64,000 nucleotides of DNA. Source: Saprospiraceae bacterium. Its GTDB lineage: Bacteria; Bacteroidota; Bacteroidia; Chitinophagales; Saprospiraceae. The notes below the pieces were generated by a model, which worked only from the letters and a program-made list of their open reading frames with translations, ran no database searches and had not been told where the DNA came from. Position 1 is the stretch's first letter, and the number at the start of each line of letters is the position of its first letter. Both the position numbers and the translations under genes were made by a program. Shown here one piece after another: positions 56,901 to 64,000 of this stretch. Where the stretch lies: NCBI GenBank assembly GCA_021739645.1, contig JAIPBL010000013.1, forward strand, positions 26,846 through 90,845. Reading direction: 5' to 3'.

Positions 56901-58467
56901 AGGTGCCGTTGGCAAAAGATGGCTGGCCGCCGGAGGAGCAGGGTGGCCACGGGAAGCCCGCCCCGATGTTGTTTGTTGCCGTTGGCGTAAAACAGACGTT
57001 GGTGTAGTCGTCGCAGTTGGAGCCGTTGTCGGAACTCAGTTCGATGAACTGCCCGCTCGGTGAAATGAGGAACAGGTCAAGGTCGTCCACCCAGTTGTGG
57101 TCAACGTTCACGCAGACTGATTGAATGACGCCCGGCCCCAAGGTAACGGGCTGAACACCAGCCACTTGTATCGGAGAGTAGGCAGGGGTTGCGGTGGTTA
57201 CGGTGTAATCTTGTGAGTTGGTGAATGATGGCGGCAACGGCAGCGGTATCGGCAGCGTACCGTCCAATTGCACCGAATCGAACCTGCAAATCGTGGTATC
57301 TGGCCCCAGTTCTGGCGGTACGATTTCATTGTCTCGAATGAAAACCCAGAAAGTGTCCCGGTTGCAAATGTCTCGTTGGATGTCGAAGCCGATGGTTTCA
57401 AGGCCTTCAGGAATTCCATCCTCGAAGGCAACGATGGGGATGGTGATAGAGCTATCGCCGGTTGGGATGAACAAATTGAGCGGGATGTCCAAGTAGTCCA
57501 CGCCGTTTTGCGCCGTGCCGATGATGGTGTAGTCAAGCGGAAAATCGGCCTCCACTGGGCTGGGGTAGGTGAAGGTGATGGAGCCGCTGGCACAGTCCTC
57601 GGTGACAGTTCCGTCGAGGCTGACCGTCGAGGTTTCGACCTTGAGCGAGCCAGTTCCGAAGGATTTTGCCTCCAAAAAAACTCCGGTGTCATAAGCATTG
57701 TCGCCCACGTCAGAAACCATCAGTTTGATGGTGTATGTTTCACAGGGAATGACCACAGCCTCGGCGATGAAAACGGACAGGTAGGCATCATAAACTGGCT
57801 GACCGTTGTTGGTCGTATTGTCGTTGTAATATTGGACGTACTGTGAACCGCAGGCAGATGGGTTGACATTATTGATTGTTACCGGGGTATTCGTTCCAGG
57901 AATCAGGGCGATGTTCTGGCCATTGTTTTGGTACGGCCCATTGATGCCAGGCCCACTGATGAAAAAACCGAACACGTCGTTGAAGGCGGTGCAAGCCCAC
58001 TCTGGGTATTCTTCGGAAGCAAAAACGTATTTAAAGCGGAGGGTGTCAGAAGTTGGAATGAACGTGATGGTGAACTTGGCAAAGTCGAAAAGCGTACCGG
58101 AAGCTATGGCTTGAAGGTCGGGGTCTGTGCCATTGCCGTTGTTGTCGTTGGAGCAAAACTGGGTGCCGTTGCAATCTGCCCCTAGCGGCCCGGAGCTGCA
58201 GTTGACCGATGCGGCTCGCCCACTGGTCAGCAGGATTCCCCGCTCGATGCCCACTTCGTCGAGGGCATTTTTAAAATAGCCAACCGCCAAAGGGTCGCCT
58301 GCGTAGGTGACATTGGTCACCTCCACTCCGTCCCCCAAAAAGATATTGGTGATCAAGTTTTCAGGCGTGATGGGCGGCGTGGCTGCGTCCGTGATTTCCA
58401 TGTCTTGGGCGGTCATTTTGACCAAAAACGAGCACAGGAAAAACCCTTGGGCCAAATAGCGTTTCAT
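53953..58467 (-). CDS. Giant T9SS type B (gliding-type) SprB-repeat surface protein
   Basis: A 1504-residue exported protein. ATG 58467 (MKRYLAQGFFLCSFLVKMTAQ) is preferred over 58491. Order of domains: choice-of-anchor L at about 30-285 (LLTSGRAASVNCSSG, RFKYVFASEEYPEWACTAFNDVFGFF); Calx-beta-like about 290-385; proprotein-convertase P-like domain about 415-562 (CVNVDHNWVDDLDLFLISP, GTWQLLVLDDQ); fibronectin III-like about 620-700; eight SprB-like repeats about 712-1316 (each with C.G...G......GG, W.NG and VTVTDANGC); and a C-terminal gliding/type B sorting domain from about 1405 (FDRWGERMYEA, GWDGTFKGKDMPAGVYVWYLE). SprB itself is a gliding adhesin in Flavobacterium; a comparable adhesive role here is inference. 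Confidence 0.92.
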   Translation of the reverse strand: MKRYLAQGFFLCSFLVKMTAQDMEITDAATPPITPENLITNIFLGDGVEVTNVTYAGDPLAVGYFKNALDEVGIERGILLTSGRAASVNCSSGPLGADCNGTQFCSNDNNGNGTDPDLQAIASGTLFDFAKFTITFIPTSDTLRFKYVFASEEYPEWACTAFNDVFGFFISGPGINGPYQNNGQNIALIPGTNTPVTINNVNPSACGSQYVQYYNDNTTNNGQPVYDAYLSVFIAEAVVIPCETYTIKLMVSDVGDNAYDTGVFLEAKSFGTGSLKVETSTVSLDGTVTEDCASGSITFTYPSPVEADFPLDYTIIGTAQNGVDYLDIPLNLFIPTGDSSITIPIVAFEDGIPEGLETIGFDIQRDICNRDTFWVFIRDNEIVPPELGPDTTICRFDSVQLDGTLPIPLPLPPSFTNSQDYTVTTATPAYSPIQVAGVQPVTLGPGVIQSVCVNVDHNWVDDLDLFLISPSGQFIELSSDNGSNCDDYTNVCFTPTATNNIGAGFPWPPCSSGGQPSFANGTFAPEGVWSDLWDGDYLTNGTWQLLVLDDQMGFNGTILDWTITFEPLYQLFYEWTPAAGLSCTDCPNPIASPDQTTTYYLSASDTYGCMVYDSITIVVNDVLPPPNVTCSDITNNSITFNWDPIAGAMGYMVSINGGPFTQTNNLTETVNGLTLSEDVTIEVYGIGECNGLTGTATCSTPACTAPGLMVASQTNITCNGDSDGTVTLQASGGAGDYVYTFNGVNNMTGIYTGVAAGTYTATVLDSWACPNNITVTVSAPQILDIQPNVVNPISCYGIGDAVVAAPVTGGTAPYSFVWNNGQTDSVAINLGPGLQIVTVMDANGCSASDTINLTQPSQLTLNPATDSAACFGAATGGALVIINGGTSPHDILWDAAAGNATTDLATNLLAGSYTVTVTDFNGCSATATATVLEPSAILPSITPTNPLCNGGSTGFATASATGGAGGFQYAWSNGDTGQMADMLSATSYTVTVTDANGCTATQSTTLTDPPAISLQLTPTNVLCFGQINGTITTVATGGTAPLTYLWSNGATTPNLSGVIANSYCLTITDGNGCTATACSTVNQPSQLQLSTVPTNTGCIGSSTGQINLTVLGGSGSYQFAWDNNETTEDLTGLGAGPFSVTVTDANGCTATISETVGEDMAVVTQLSQQGVRCLGGSDGAINTTVTGGSGVFNYGWTGPNGFTSTSQNLDSLAAGTYYLTVSDVAGCAVLDSINVTEESALTAELAVDYVTCFGKKDGRIEVIPMGGNPPYKTWFNDEAVGGTTVFTRLDLGLYDIVIQDAFGCEWVQEQIYVDEPKLLTVNLGPDTMVMYNSTLILDPVIQHLANAGTAMYLWESNNPLLQPVDSTSRIGEFIVVSPASVTFTVTDENGCTAEDLINIFVRELRDIQVPSGFAPGTGGNPLNDLLHVHGSSEMVKEIKLFQVFDRWGERMYEAANFSINDPAIGWDGTFKGKDMPAGVYVWYLEVDFIDDVSVNYRGGTTLVR

Positions 58468-58700
58468 ATTTGTAGTAGTAAAAGGATTCATATTCGGTCA
58501 GGTGAATTGTTGAGCTTGTTCCCAGAAAAAATTCGGGCTTCAAAATGGACTTGGGAATATTTTCGAATTGACCCCTAAAAATAGCTTCTCTGCTGGGACT
58601 TTAACTAGAAATGAGTGTAAAATCAATGAAATGCTAGATAACTTACGAATTGAAAAGTCCGTATTCAGGGGATACAAAGCCCAGTAGGGTGGCTCTTTTC

Positions 58701-59747
58701 TTAAAATATTACTTCCGTAGCACCCCAGCCATAGCGATGATGGAACTCATTTTTAAAGGTGTTTATCTCTGGATTTTGCATAAGCCGTGTGGCGATGGCA
58801 TTTCGGAGTTTGCCCTCCCCGACACCGTGAATCACGAAGACCCGTTCCACGCCCAGTCGGATGGCGTTTGAGATAAACGTCTCGAAATGAGAGAGTTGTA
58901 TCTTCAAAATATCGCCGCTGGTCAGCTTTCGCCAGTTGTCTGTTAGCTTCTCGATATGCAGGTCAATCTCTGGGTTAAAGGCGGCCAATTCGTTCGAGTC
59001 GGGCACATGGAAAACCCGCCGTGTGGAGGAGGTGTTTTGCTTCGCAACAGGTTTTGTGTGGCGCTTGGTATAGCTTTCGAGGTCTTCGCTGCTCGTCTCT
59101 TCGGTCTTCTCCGGTTTCTCGAAAAGCCGGTACCAATGCACGGGCTTGTTCAGGAACGGTGCTGTGCGGAGGTTCCCAAAAAATGTCTTAGGCTTGATTT
59201 TCAGCGATTTAAAATCCTCAGGGGAAAGACCCTCCGTCGTCACCCAGTGGCATTCCACTTCGAACTCTGGCGACTCGTTGAGGTCGTCGTACAGGAATTC
59301 GCCCAGTTTCTGGTAGCTTACCGACTTCAATTGACTGCTCCAAGTTTGTGGGCCACGGCTATTTAGAAACAGCTTCAACTCAAAAACTACGTCGTAGCGG
59401 GTGTCATTGAGCAGGTACATGGTGTATTTCTCAGGTACCTCCTCTTTTGTTTCAATTGGTTCAAAAACCAGTTGAATGCCCAGGCTTTTCAGGATGGTGT
59501 ACTGCATTTCAAAAGAAACTGGCGGCGCTACAGGTTTCACCACCTCTTTTTTCCCTTCCACCACCTTGGCTTTTACCGGATGCTTCAATCGTTCTTCTGC
59601 CCGGAAAAGGTCATCGGGGTGTGTCGGTATCTCCATGTCGTACTTCGGCAAATAGACACTGACCATGCCCCCATCGAGCAGGGCTTTTACTTCACCTTCG
59701 TCGTCGGTGTGCCGGAATTTTACTTTGGTGCCAATTGCGAAAAGCAT
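58701..59747 (-). CDS. Smr-domain protein with DUF2027 region
   Basis: A 348-residue protein, probably cytosolic. The N-terminal 50 residues form a small SH3/KOW-like barrel (AIGTKVKFRHTDDEGEVKAL), then a DUF2027-type beta domain at about 70-235 (YTMYLLNDTRYDVVFELKLFLNS). The C-terminal Smr domain is at about 265-348 (EIDLHIEKL, VFVIHGVGEGKLRNAI, HHRYGWGATEVIF). Smr domains are nucleases acting on branched DNA or stalled-ribosome mRNA; the DLH and HGxG motifs are present. ATG 59747 was chosen because the upstream extension runs through the AATCACC repeat. Its leader is the mirror image of that of the divergent methyltransferase. Confidence 0.9.
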   Translation of the reverse strand: MLFAIGTKVKFRHTDDEGEVKALLDGGMVSVYLPKYDMEIPTHPDDLFRAEERLKHPVKAKVVEGKKEVVKPVAPPVSFEMQYTILKSLGIQLVFEPIETKEEVPEKYTMYLLNDTRYDVVFELKLFLNSRGPQTWSSQLKSVSYQKLGEFLYDDLNESPEFEVECHWVTTEGLSPEDFKSLKIKPKTFFGNLRTAPFLNKPVHWYRLFEKPEKTEETSSEDLESYTKRHTKPVAKQNTSSTRRVFHVPDSNELAAFNPEIDLHIEKLTDNWRKLTSGDILKIQLSHFETFISNAIRLGVERVFVIHGVGEGKLRNAIATRLMQNPEINTFKNEFHHRYGWGATEVIF

Positions 59748-59753
59748 GTTGAG

Positions 59754-59886
59754 ATGGTGATTGGTGATTGGAGACTGGAGATTGGTAACCCAAACAACAG
59801 CATCGCTCAGTGAATGGCAAAGGTAACTAATGGAAAATCTTTCGCAACCGCTAATCACCAATCACCATTCACCAATCACCATTACC
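59754..59886. repeat. Inverted AATCACC heptanucleotide arrays in a divergent leader
   Basis: Plus strand: AATCACC, AATCACC, ATTCACC, AATCACC at 59853-59880, ending 14 bases before ATG 59895. Minus strand: AATCTCC, AGTCTCC, AATCACC, AATCACC at 59788 down to 59757, ending about 9 bases before the ATG at 59747. Both divergent genes therefore carry the same-sense array immediately before their start codon. Confidence 0.9.
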
Positions 59887-59894
59887 TTCGCCCC

Positions 59895-60572
59895 ATGAAT
59901 CTACGCTGGAAAATCGCCCAATACTTCGAGGCATGGTGGTGGCGGCGCTACCTCCGAGGCAAGGCAGTACCCGACTACCTTGATTGGAAAAGGGAATATT
60001 GGGTTGATTTTTTGCAAAAAATCAACTTGGAAGTGCCGCCCAGTGCCACTGTTTTCGATGCGGGTTGTGGCCCGGCGGGCATTTTTTTGGTGCTGCGCAA
60101 AAACGAGGTAACCGCCCTCGACCCACTTTTGGGCAAGTACCGGGGGTTGTTTCCGTACTTCACGGATGGCTCGCTTCGCAATGTCCGCTTCGTGGAGCAG
60201 CCGTTGGAGCAGTTTGTTGCGCCGCAACAATTCGACCTCGTTTTTTGCCTCAACGCCATCAACCACGTCGCCGACTTGGGTGTTTGTTTGCAAAAATTGC
60301 GGGAAGCTACCCGCCCCGGTGGCAAGCTGATTTTGTCCGTCGATGCGCACAATCACTTGGTTTTCAAGCGGTTGTTCCAGTTGTTACCGGGTGACATTTT
60401 GCATCCGCACCAATTTGATTTGGCGGATTACAAGCGGTTGCTGGCGCAATACGGCTTTCAAATTCAGCACGAGATTCGGTTGAAAAAGGAGTTTTTTTTC
60501 AGCTACCACGTCCTCACCCTGAAACCCGATAATAACAAAACATGCGAATTAGGGGTTGAAATGTGCCGTTAG
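59895..60572 (+). CDS. Class I SAM-dependent methyltransferase
   Basis: A 225-residue cytosolic methyltransferase. Motif I is FDAGCGPAGIFLVL, the acidic strand is VTALDPL, and motif IV-VI are FDLVFCLNAINHV and RPGGKLILSVDAHNH. The N-terminus is tryptophan-rich (FEAWWWRRYLRGKAVPDYL). The acceptor substrate is not predictable. ATG 59895 follows the AATCACC array; the earlier in-frame start at 59814 would translate through it. The last ten codons (from about 60540, ending GVEMCR) lie inside the inverted repeat at 60542-60745, which supplies the TAG stop, so the natural C-terminus was probably longer or different. Confidence 0.88.
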   Translation: MNLRWKIAQYFEAWWWRRYLRGKAVPDYLDWKREYWVDFLQKINLEVPPSATVFDAGCGPAGIFLVLRKNEVTALDPLLGKYRGLFPYFTDGSLRNVRFVEQPLEQFVAPQQFDLVFCLNAINHVADLGVCLQKLREATRPGGKLILSVDAHNHLVFKRLFQLLPGDILHPHQFDLADYKRLLAQYGFQIQHEIRLKKEFFFSYHVLTLKPDNNKTCELGVEMCR

Positions 60573-60745
60573 GCACAAAATGTCGGTAGAAATCGAATGA
60601 AAATGGGTCTTCGTGCCGTAGGTACGCAACAATTCCCATGAGAAGTAGCGTACCTAACGGCACGCAGACCGATGTTTGGGCAAATTGCTACCAATATTTC
60701 GTGCCTAACGGCACGTTTAGCCGCATTTCAACCCCTATTTCGCAT
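60542..60745. repeat. 204-bp MITE-like imperfect inverted repeat
   Basis: The outer arms are ATGCGAATTAGGGGTTGAAA at 60542 and its near-complement ending TTTCAACCCCTATTTCGCAT at 60745. Both arms continue with the GTGCCTAACGGCAC/GTGCCGTTAGGCAC word. A nested palindrome (CGTGCCGTAGGTACGC and GCGTACCTAACGGCACG) occupies about 60620-60665. No transposase is encoded. It overlaps the end of the methyltransferase gene and ends 22 bases before queE. Confidence 0.9.
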
Positions 60746-60767
60746 AAAACCTGAATCCATCATTTGC

Positions 60768-61400
60768 ATGGCCTACAAAATAAAAGAACTCTACTTCACC
60801 CTCCAGGGCGAGGGCGCACACACGGGACGGCCCGCTGTCTTCTGCCGTTTCACGGGCTGCAACCTCTGGACGGGCCGGGAAGAAGACCGCCACAAGGCCA
60901 TCTGCCAATTTTGCGATACTGACTTCTGGGGAACGGACGGGGAAAACGGTGGGCACTACACTGCCGAGGCACTGGTCGAAAAAGCCGCCTCGCTCTGGGG
61001 CGACTTGTCGAAAGGAAAGCCCTACGTGGTTTGCACGGGCGGTGAGCCGCTGCTGCAATTGGACGAGCCTTTGATTGAAGAATTCCATCGGATGGGGTTC
61101 GAGGTGGGGGTCGAGACGAACGGTACGCAGCTAGCGCCTGCTGGTTTGGATTGGGTTTGCGTCAGCCCAAAGGCTGGTGCGGCGCTGGTTTTGACCTCGG
61201 GCGATGAACTAAAATTAGTGTTCCCGCAATCCGCTGCTATGCCGGAGCTTTTTGAGGCACTTGATTTTGCAAATTTTTACATCCAGCCGATGGATGGGCC
61301 GGTGCAGGCAGAAAATACGGTTGCAGCGATTGATTTTTGTTTGAAAAACCCAAAGTGGCGGCTGAGTGTGCAGACGCATAAGTTGTTGAATATTCCATGA
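60768..61400 (+). CDS. queE: 7-carboxy-7-deazaguanine synthase, radical SAM
   Basis: A 210-residue cytosolic radical SAM enzyme that converts 6-carboxytetrahydropterin to 7-carboxy-7-deazaguanine in queuosine/preQ0 synthesis. Signature: the three cluster cysteines fall in CNLWTG and ICQFCDTDFWG, the QueE-type long CX14CX2C spacing. Other blocks are ELYFTLQGEGAHTGRPAVF, VVCTGGEPLLQLDEPLI, VGVETNGTQ, VSPKAG and LSVQTHKLLNIP. ATG 60768 was chosen because the frame upstream (from 60672) lies in the inverted repeat. No other queuosine gene is nearby. A strong terminator follows the stop. Confidence 0.96.
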   Translation: MAYKIKELYFTLQGEGAHTGRPAVFCRFTGCNLWTGREEDRHKAICQFCDTDFWGTDGENGGHYTAEALVEKAASLWGDLSKGKPYVVCTGGEPLLQLDEPLIEEFHRMGFEVGVETNGTQLAPAGLDWVCVSPKAGAALVLTSGDELKLVFPQSAAMPELFEALDFANFYIQPMDGPVQAENTVAAIDFCLKNPKWRLSVQTHKLLNIP

Positions 61401-61405
61401 AAATT

Positions 61406-61443
61406 AAAAGCCCGAAGAACATTGACACGTCCTTCGGGCTTTT
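61406..61443. terminator. Bidirectional terminator between queE and the Omp28-like gene
   Basis: AAAAGCCCGAAG (61406-61417) pairs perfectly with CTTCGGGCTTTT (61432-61443), followed by CTTTATT. It lies between convergent genes and has U-tracts on both strands. Confidence 0.93.
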
Positions 61444-61480
61444 CTTTATTGGTTTTTTCAGCAAGCTGCAATAGTATCAC

Positions 61481-62527
61481 TTACTGAAAAACCACCTTCT
61501 CCGTTTTCACAAAACCCGGCGTTTTCAGCTGTACCAAATAAAGGCCATTTCCGCCTACCATTTCCCGGTCCAACTGGAACCTAGAACTACCAGCATTCAA
61601 CTGACCATTCAGCAACACAGCTACTCGCCGACCCGTTAGGTCAAATACTTCAAGCTGCGCAACAGACTGGTTTTCAAGGGATTCTACACTTACGCTTGCT
61701 TTTTGGCTTGCGACAGTTGGGTAAACCACCATCCTGTTTTGTGAAAGTGGGTCTGACACCGCAGAAACCGTTTCGATTTGGCTAGTTCCCCAAACATTTA
61801 CGGGGATGTATTTATCACCTTGTTTCATCCAAATTATCCCGACGATTTCATATTCGTGTCCCGTAATTTCATCAACTGGCGTTGAAAAGTTGAGGGAAAA
61901 CTCCTGTCCAGCCGACACATTCCCATTGATAACCAATTGACCAAAAGTCTCTTCCGTGAAAGATTTTCGAAAAAGATGGCGATGAACAGCATTAGCGCCA
62001 ATGCTGGCTTGGTAAGCCGTCACGTGGTCTTCGAGCAAATAAATGCCCAAGTAAAACTCACCACTGGCTTGCACTGGCCCGAAGAACTTGACTTTGGCGG
62101 CCACTTTAATTTCGCCATTTTCATACACAGGCTCGAAACCACTGTTGGCAATGGGAGCAATGGTGCCGAGTATATCCAGTTGGTATTTGAGGTCTGCGAG
62201 CTTTGAAGTAACGTTATTGGAAGTCACGCCCTGCTCCATTTCATTCGCAAAGAATTTTGGCTGGTAAAAGCCACCCCAATTGTCCGTTATTTCCTTTGCA
62301 GCTTGGTCGTAGAGCCCACCATCATAATGGGCTGCCATGAAAACGGCATTGCTCTCGTTCTGCTCAATGGCATTTTTGAAATAATCCCAACCCCAAGTAC
62401 CGCAGTAGGGACACCAATCGGCAGTGCGCTTGGTCACTAAGATGCGTTGTTTCTGCTCCACTTGCTGCGCAATACCCTTCATAAGGAACAACACAGCGAT
62501 GAGAATTGTAAAACTGCTTTTTTTCAT
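61481..62527 (-). CDS. Omp28-like thioredoxin-fold T9SS type A protein
   Basis: A 348-residue exported protein with signal MKKSSFTILIAVLFLMKGIAQ. Residues about 25-130 form a thioredoxin-like domain with a CPYC redox motif (RTADWCPYCGTWGW) and AAHYDGG. Residues 130-260 resemble the Omp28-related beta domain (FYLGIYLLEDHVTAYQ, IVGIIWMKQGDKYIPVN). The T9SS type A sorting domain starts at VYPTVASQKAS (about 268) and ends LKTPGFVKTEKVVFQ. Possibly an extracellular disulfide-active or purely structural protein. It is 72 bases downstream of tilS on the same strand. Confidence 0.88.
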   Translation of the reverse strand: MKKSSFTILIAVLFLMKGIAQQVEQKQRILVTKRTADWCPYCGTWGWDYFKNAIEQNESNAVFMAAHYDGGLYDQAAKEITDNWGGFYQPKFFANEMEQGVTSNNVTSKLADLKYQLDILGTIAPIANSGFEPVYENGEIKVAAKVKFFGPVQASGEFYLGIYLLEDHVTAYQASIGANAVHRHLFRKSFTEETFGQLVINGNVSAGQEFSLNFSTPVDEITGHEYEIVGIIWMKQGDKYIPVNVWGTSQIETVSAVSDPLSQNRMVVYPTVASQKASVSVESLENQSVAQLEVFDLTGRRVAVLLNGQLNAGSSRFQLDREMVGGNGLYLVQLKTPGFVKTEKVVFQ

Positions 62528-62599
62528 GATGACTAATTTGAAGGTTTAGTGTCTAAAAATTTTGGCTTTCAGAATGGAAAGAATGCTGAGGAAACACCA

Positions 62600-63949
62600 T
62601 TACAATCTATTGGTTGCCTCCTCACTTACGTAATCGATGCGTAAAGTGCTTTTTGTCGCCCCGGTTACTTTGAACCGTTCATCCAGTCTCCAGCCCAAAA
62701 TCCATGCAATTTCCCCGCCAGATTCCAGTAGCCAAACTCGGTCTTTTTCAAAGCGACTTAGCTTGTTATTGCTGAAAAAATCTTGCAGTTTTTGTCGCTT
62801 GCCACCCATCCCCAATGGGCAAAAAGCATCGCCTGGCTGCCAGTGACGTAGCCTGAGCGGGAACTGAAGTTGGTTAGCGTCCAGTAGGGCAGTGCCGGGG
62901 CTGGTGGCAAGGCTAGATGGTGGGCTGGGGTAGGTGCTGAGGACGAGGGTCTGGCCACCCGGCAGCTCGATTGACCCCTCCGGAATCACATTGATTTGGA
63001 CTACTCCGCCAGAATTTTCCCCCAAGGATAAAATTAAAAAAAAGCGGTCAAACAGCAGTGTAGTGTCGGCATAAAACATGCTACCGGGCTGACTGTCAAT
63101 ACTTTGTAAAATGTCTTTGACTTGATGGCTGTTGAATCCGTAAGGCTTCAATATTTCATAAAGCACGGTAGCCGGGGCAGGGTAGGAGCGAAGTTTTTGG
63201 TGGTCAATGCGCCATTCATCGGGGCTTTTTTCCACTGCATCATCCATGATTTTTTGCAGCGCAAAATCGAGGAGCTGTTCCGCTTCCCGCAGCCGTTCGA
63301 TGTTTTCGCCTGCCGTTTTCTGGAACGCTGGATTTATTTTCTCAAAAACAGGCACGACGTGGTGGCGGAGTTGGTTGCGGTTGTATTTGTCCGTCAGGTT
63401 GGAGGCGTCCTCTCGGTATTCGATTCCTTTCGCTTGCGCAAAATCGAGGATTTCCTTTTTGGTGGCAAAAAGCATGGGCCGAACAACGTGCCCATTCCTG
63501 GGTGGGATGCCATGCAGCCCCCGCAGCCCGCAGCCCTTGGCGAAGTTGTAGAAGACGGTTTCAATGCTGTCATCGAGGTGGTGTGCCGTCGCAATATACT
63601 GACAACCAGCCTGCTGGCGAATTTCTTCCAGCCATTTGTAGCGTAGTTCCCGAGCTGCTAGTTGGATGGAGAGTTTGTTTTGCGCTGCAAAATTTTGTGT
63701 ATCAAAACGGACAACATGGAACGCTGCCCGAAAGTCTGCGGCTAATATTTTTACAATGATTTCATCTGCATCGGAGGCCTCCCCCCGAAGTTGGAAATTG
63801 CAATGTGCCACGGCAAACGGCAATCCTGCCTCCTGGAACAAGTGGCAAAGTACCACTGAATCCACGCCACCACTGGTCGCCACGAGCGTTTTTGCGCCGG
63901 CCACGAGCAGGTTTTGCGAAGCGATATATTTGCGAAATTTGGAGACCAT
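62600..63949 (-). CDS. tilS: tRNA(Ile)-lysidine synthetase
   Basis: A 449-residue cytosolic enzyme that attaches lysine to C34 of the CAU-anticodon tRNA-Ile, switching it to AUA decoding. The PP-loop ATP motif is SGGVDS (about 28-33). Family blocks include AHCNFQLRGEASDADE, ATAHHLDDSIET, IPPRNGHVVRPML, YREDASNLTDKYNRNQLRH and the C-terminal domain RLRHWQPGDAFCPLGMGGKRQKLQDFFSN. Both the N-terminal catalytic and C-terminal tRNA-binding domains are present. ATG 63949 (MVSKFRKYI) is preferred; the frame remains open to 63997 near the window edge. Confidence 0.96.
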   Translation of the reverse strand: MVSKFRKYIASQNLLVAGAKTLVATSGGVDSVVLCHLFQEAGLPFAVAHCNFQLRGEASDADEIIVKILAADFRAAFHVVRFDTQNFAAQNKLSIQLAARELRYKWLEEIRQQAGCQYIATAHHLDDSIETVFYNFAKGCGLRGLHGIPPRNGHVVRPMLFATKKEILDFAQAKGIEYREDASNLTDKYNRNQLRHHVVPVFEKINPAFQKTAGENIERLREAEQLLDFALQKIMDDAVEKSPDEWRIDHQKLRSYPAPATVLYEILKPYGFNSHQVKDILQSIDSQPGSMFYADTTLLFDRFFLILSLGENSGGVVQINVIPEGSIELPGGQTLVLSTYPSPPSSLATSPGTALLDANQLQFPLRLRHWQPGDAFCPLGMGGKRQKLQDFFSNNKLSRFEKDRVWLLESGGEIAWILGWRLDERFKVTGATKSTLRIDYVSEEATNRL

Positions 63950-64000
63950 GCCATTTGTGGTCGCCCAATTTATTGGGCAGACCGTTTTCGTAACCAACTA

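Noticed and set aside
54181..57846. Numerous plus-strand frames opposite the SprB-repeat gene
   Set aside because: They are antisense to a well-supported giant gene and have repetitive composition without domains.

Overview
The window looks like chromosome of a member of the Bacteroidota, probably a Saprospiria-type organism (Lewinella or Haliscomenobacter relatives; this placement is inference). Seen directly: type IX secretion (T9SS) C-terminal sorting domains of both type A and type B, SprB-like repeats, choice-of-anchor domains, a PorV/PorQ-family barrel, two TonB-dependent receptors, promoters of the Bacteroidota form TTG-N20-TAnnTTTG, and little use of Shine-Dalgarno sites. No tRNA, rRNA or CRISPR array was seen.

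Layout. 0.1-9.2 kb: a secreted dockerin-like T9SS protein, an SMP-30-type lipoprotein and a 1626-residue modular cysteine-rich surface protein. 9.2-20.7 kb: an SLC45-type sugar symporter, a lipoprotein, a short-chain dehydrogenase, a 1029-residue exported coiled-coil protein with a regular 11+11+18 residue repeat, methylglyoxal synthase, a DUF4153 membrane protein, a periplasmic double TonB-C protein and a papain-fold protein that has lost its active site. 20.7-27.7 kb: a choice-of-anchor B T9SS protein, a lipoprotein, the RNase P RNA with a textbook promoter, an outer-membrane receptor and a dienelactone hydrolase-like protein. 27.8-38.3 kb: GH77 4-alpha-glucanotransferase, diverging from a likely L-rhamnose operon (permease, isomerase, FGGY kinase, FMN-dependent lactate dehydrogenase), then an MBL-fold hydrolase, a small membrane protein and an AraC-type regulator. 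39.1-52.4 kb: TonB-dependent receptor, giant T9SS protein, PorV-like barrel and a second giant paralog, the most system-like locus in the window. 52.4-53.4 kb: IS110 transposase remnant and a REP-like palindrome. 53.4-64 kb: DUF3124 lipoprotein, a 1504-residue type B T9SS adhesin-like protein, an Smr-domain protein head-to-head with a methyltransferase, queE, an Omp28-like T9SS protein and tilS.

How the genes fit together. The dominant theme is surface export: six T9SS cargo proteins of type A and one of type B, an outer-membrane shuttle-like barrel and receptors that could display or import ligands. The metabolic theme is sugar use: a rhamnose route that ends in lactate oxidation to pyruvate, glucan processing and a disaccharide symporter. 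The non-coding DNA carries three arrays of a 7-nt AATCNNN unit, a 204-bp inverted repeat that supplies the stop codon of a neighbouring gene, and a REP-like palindrome.
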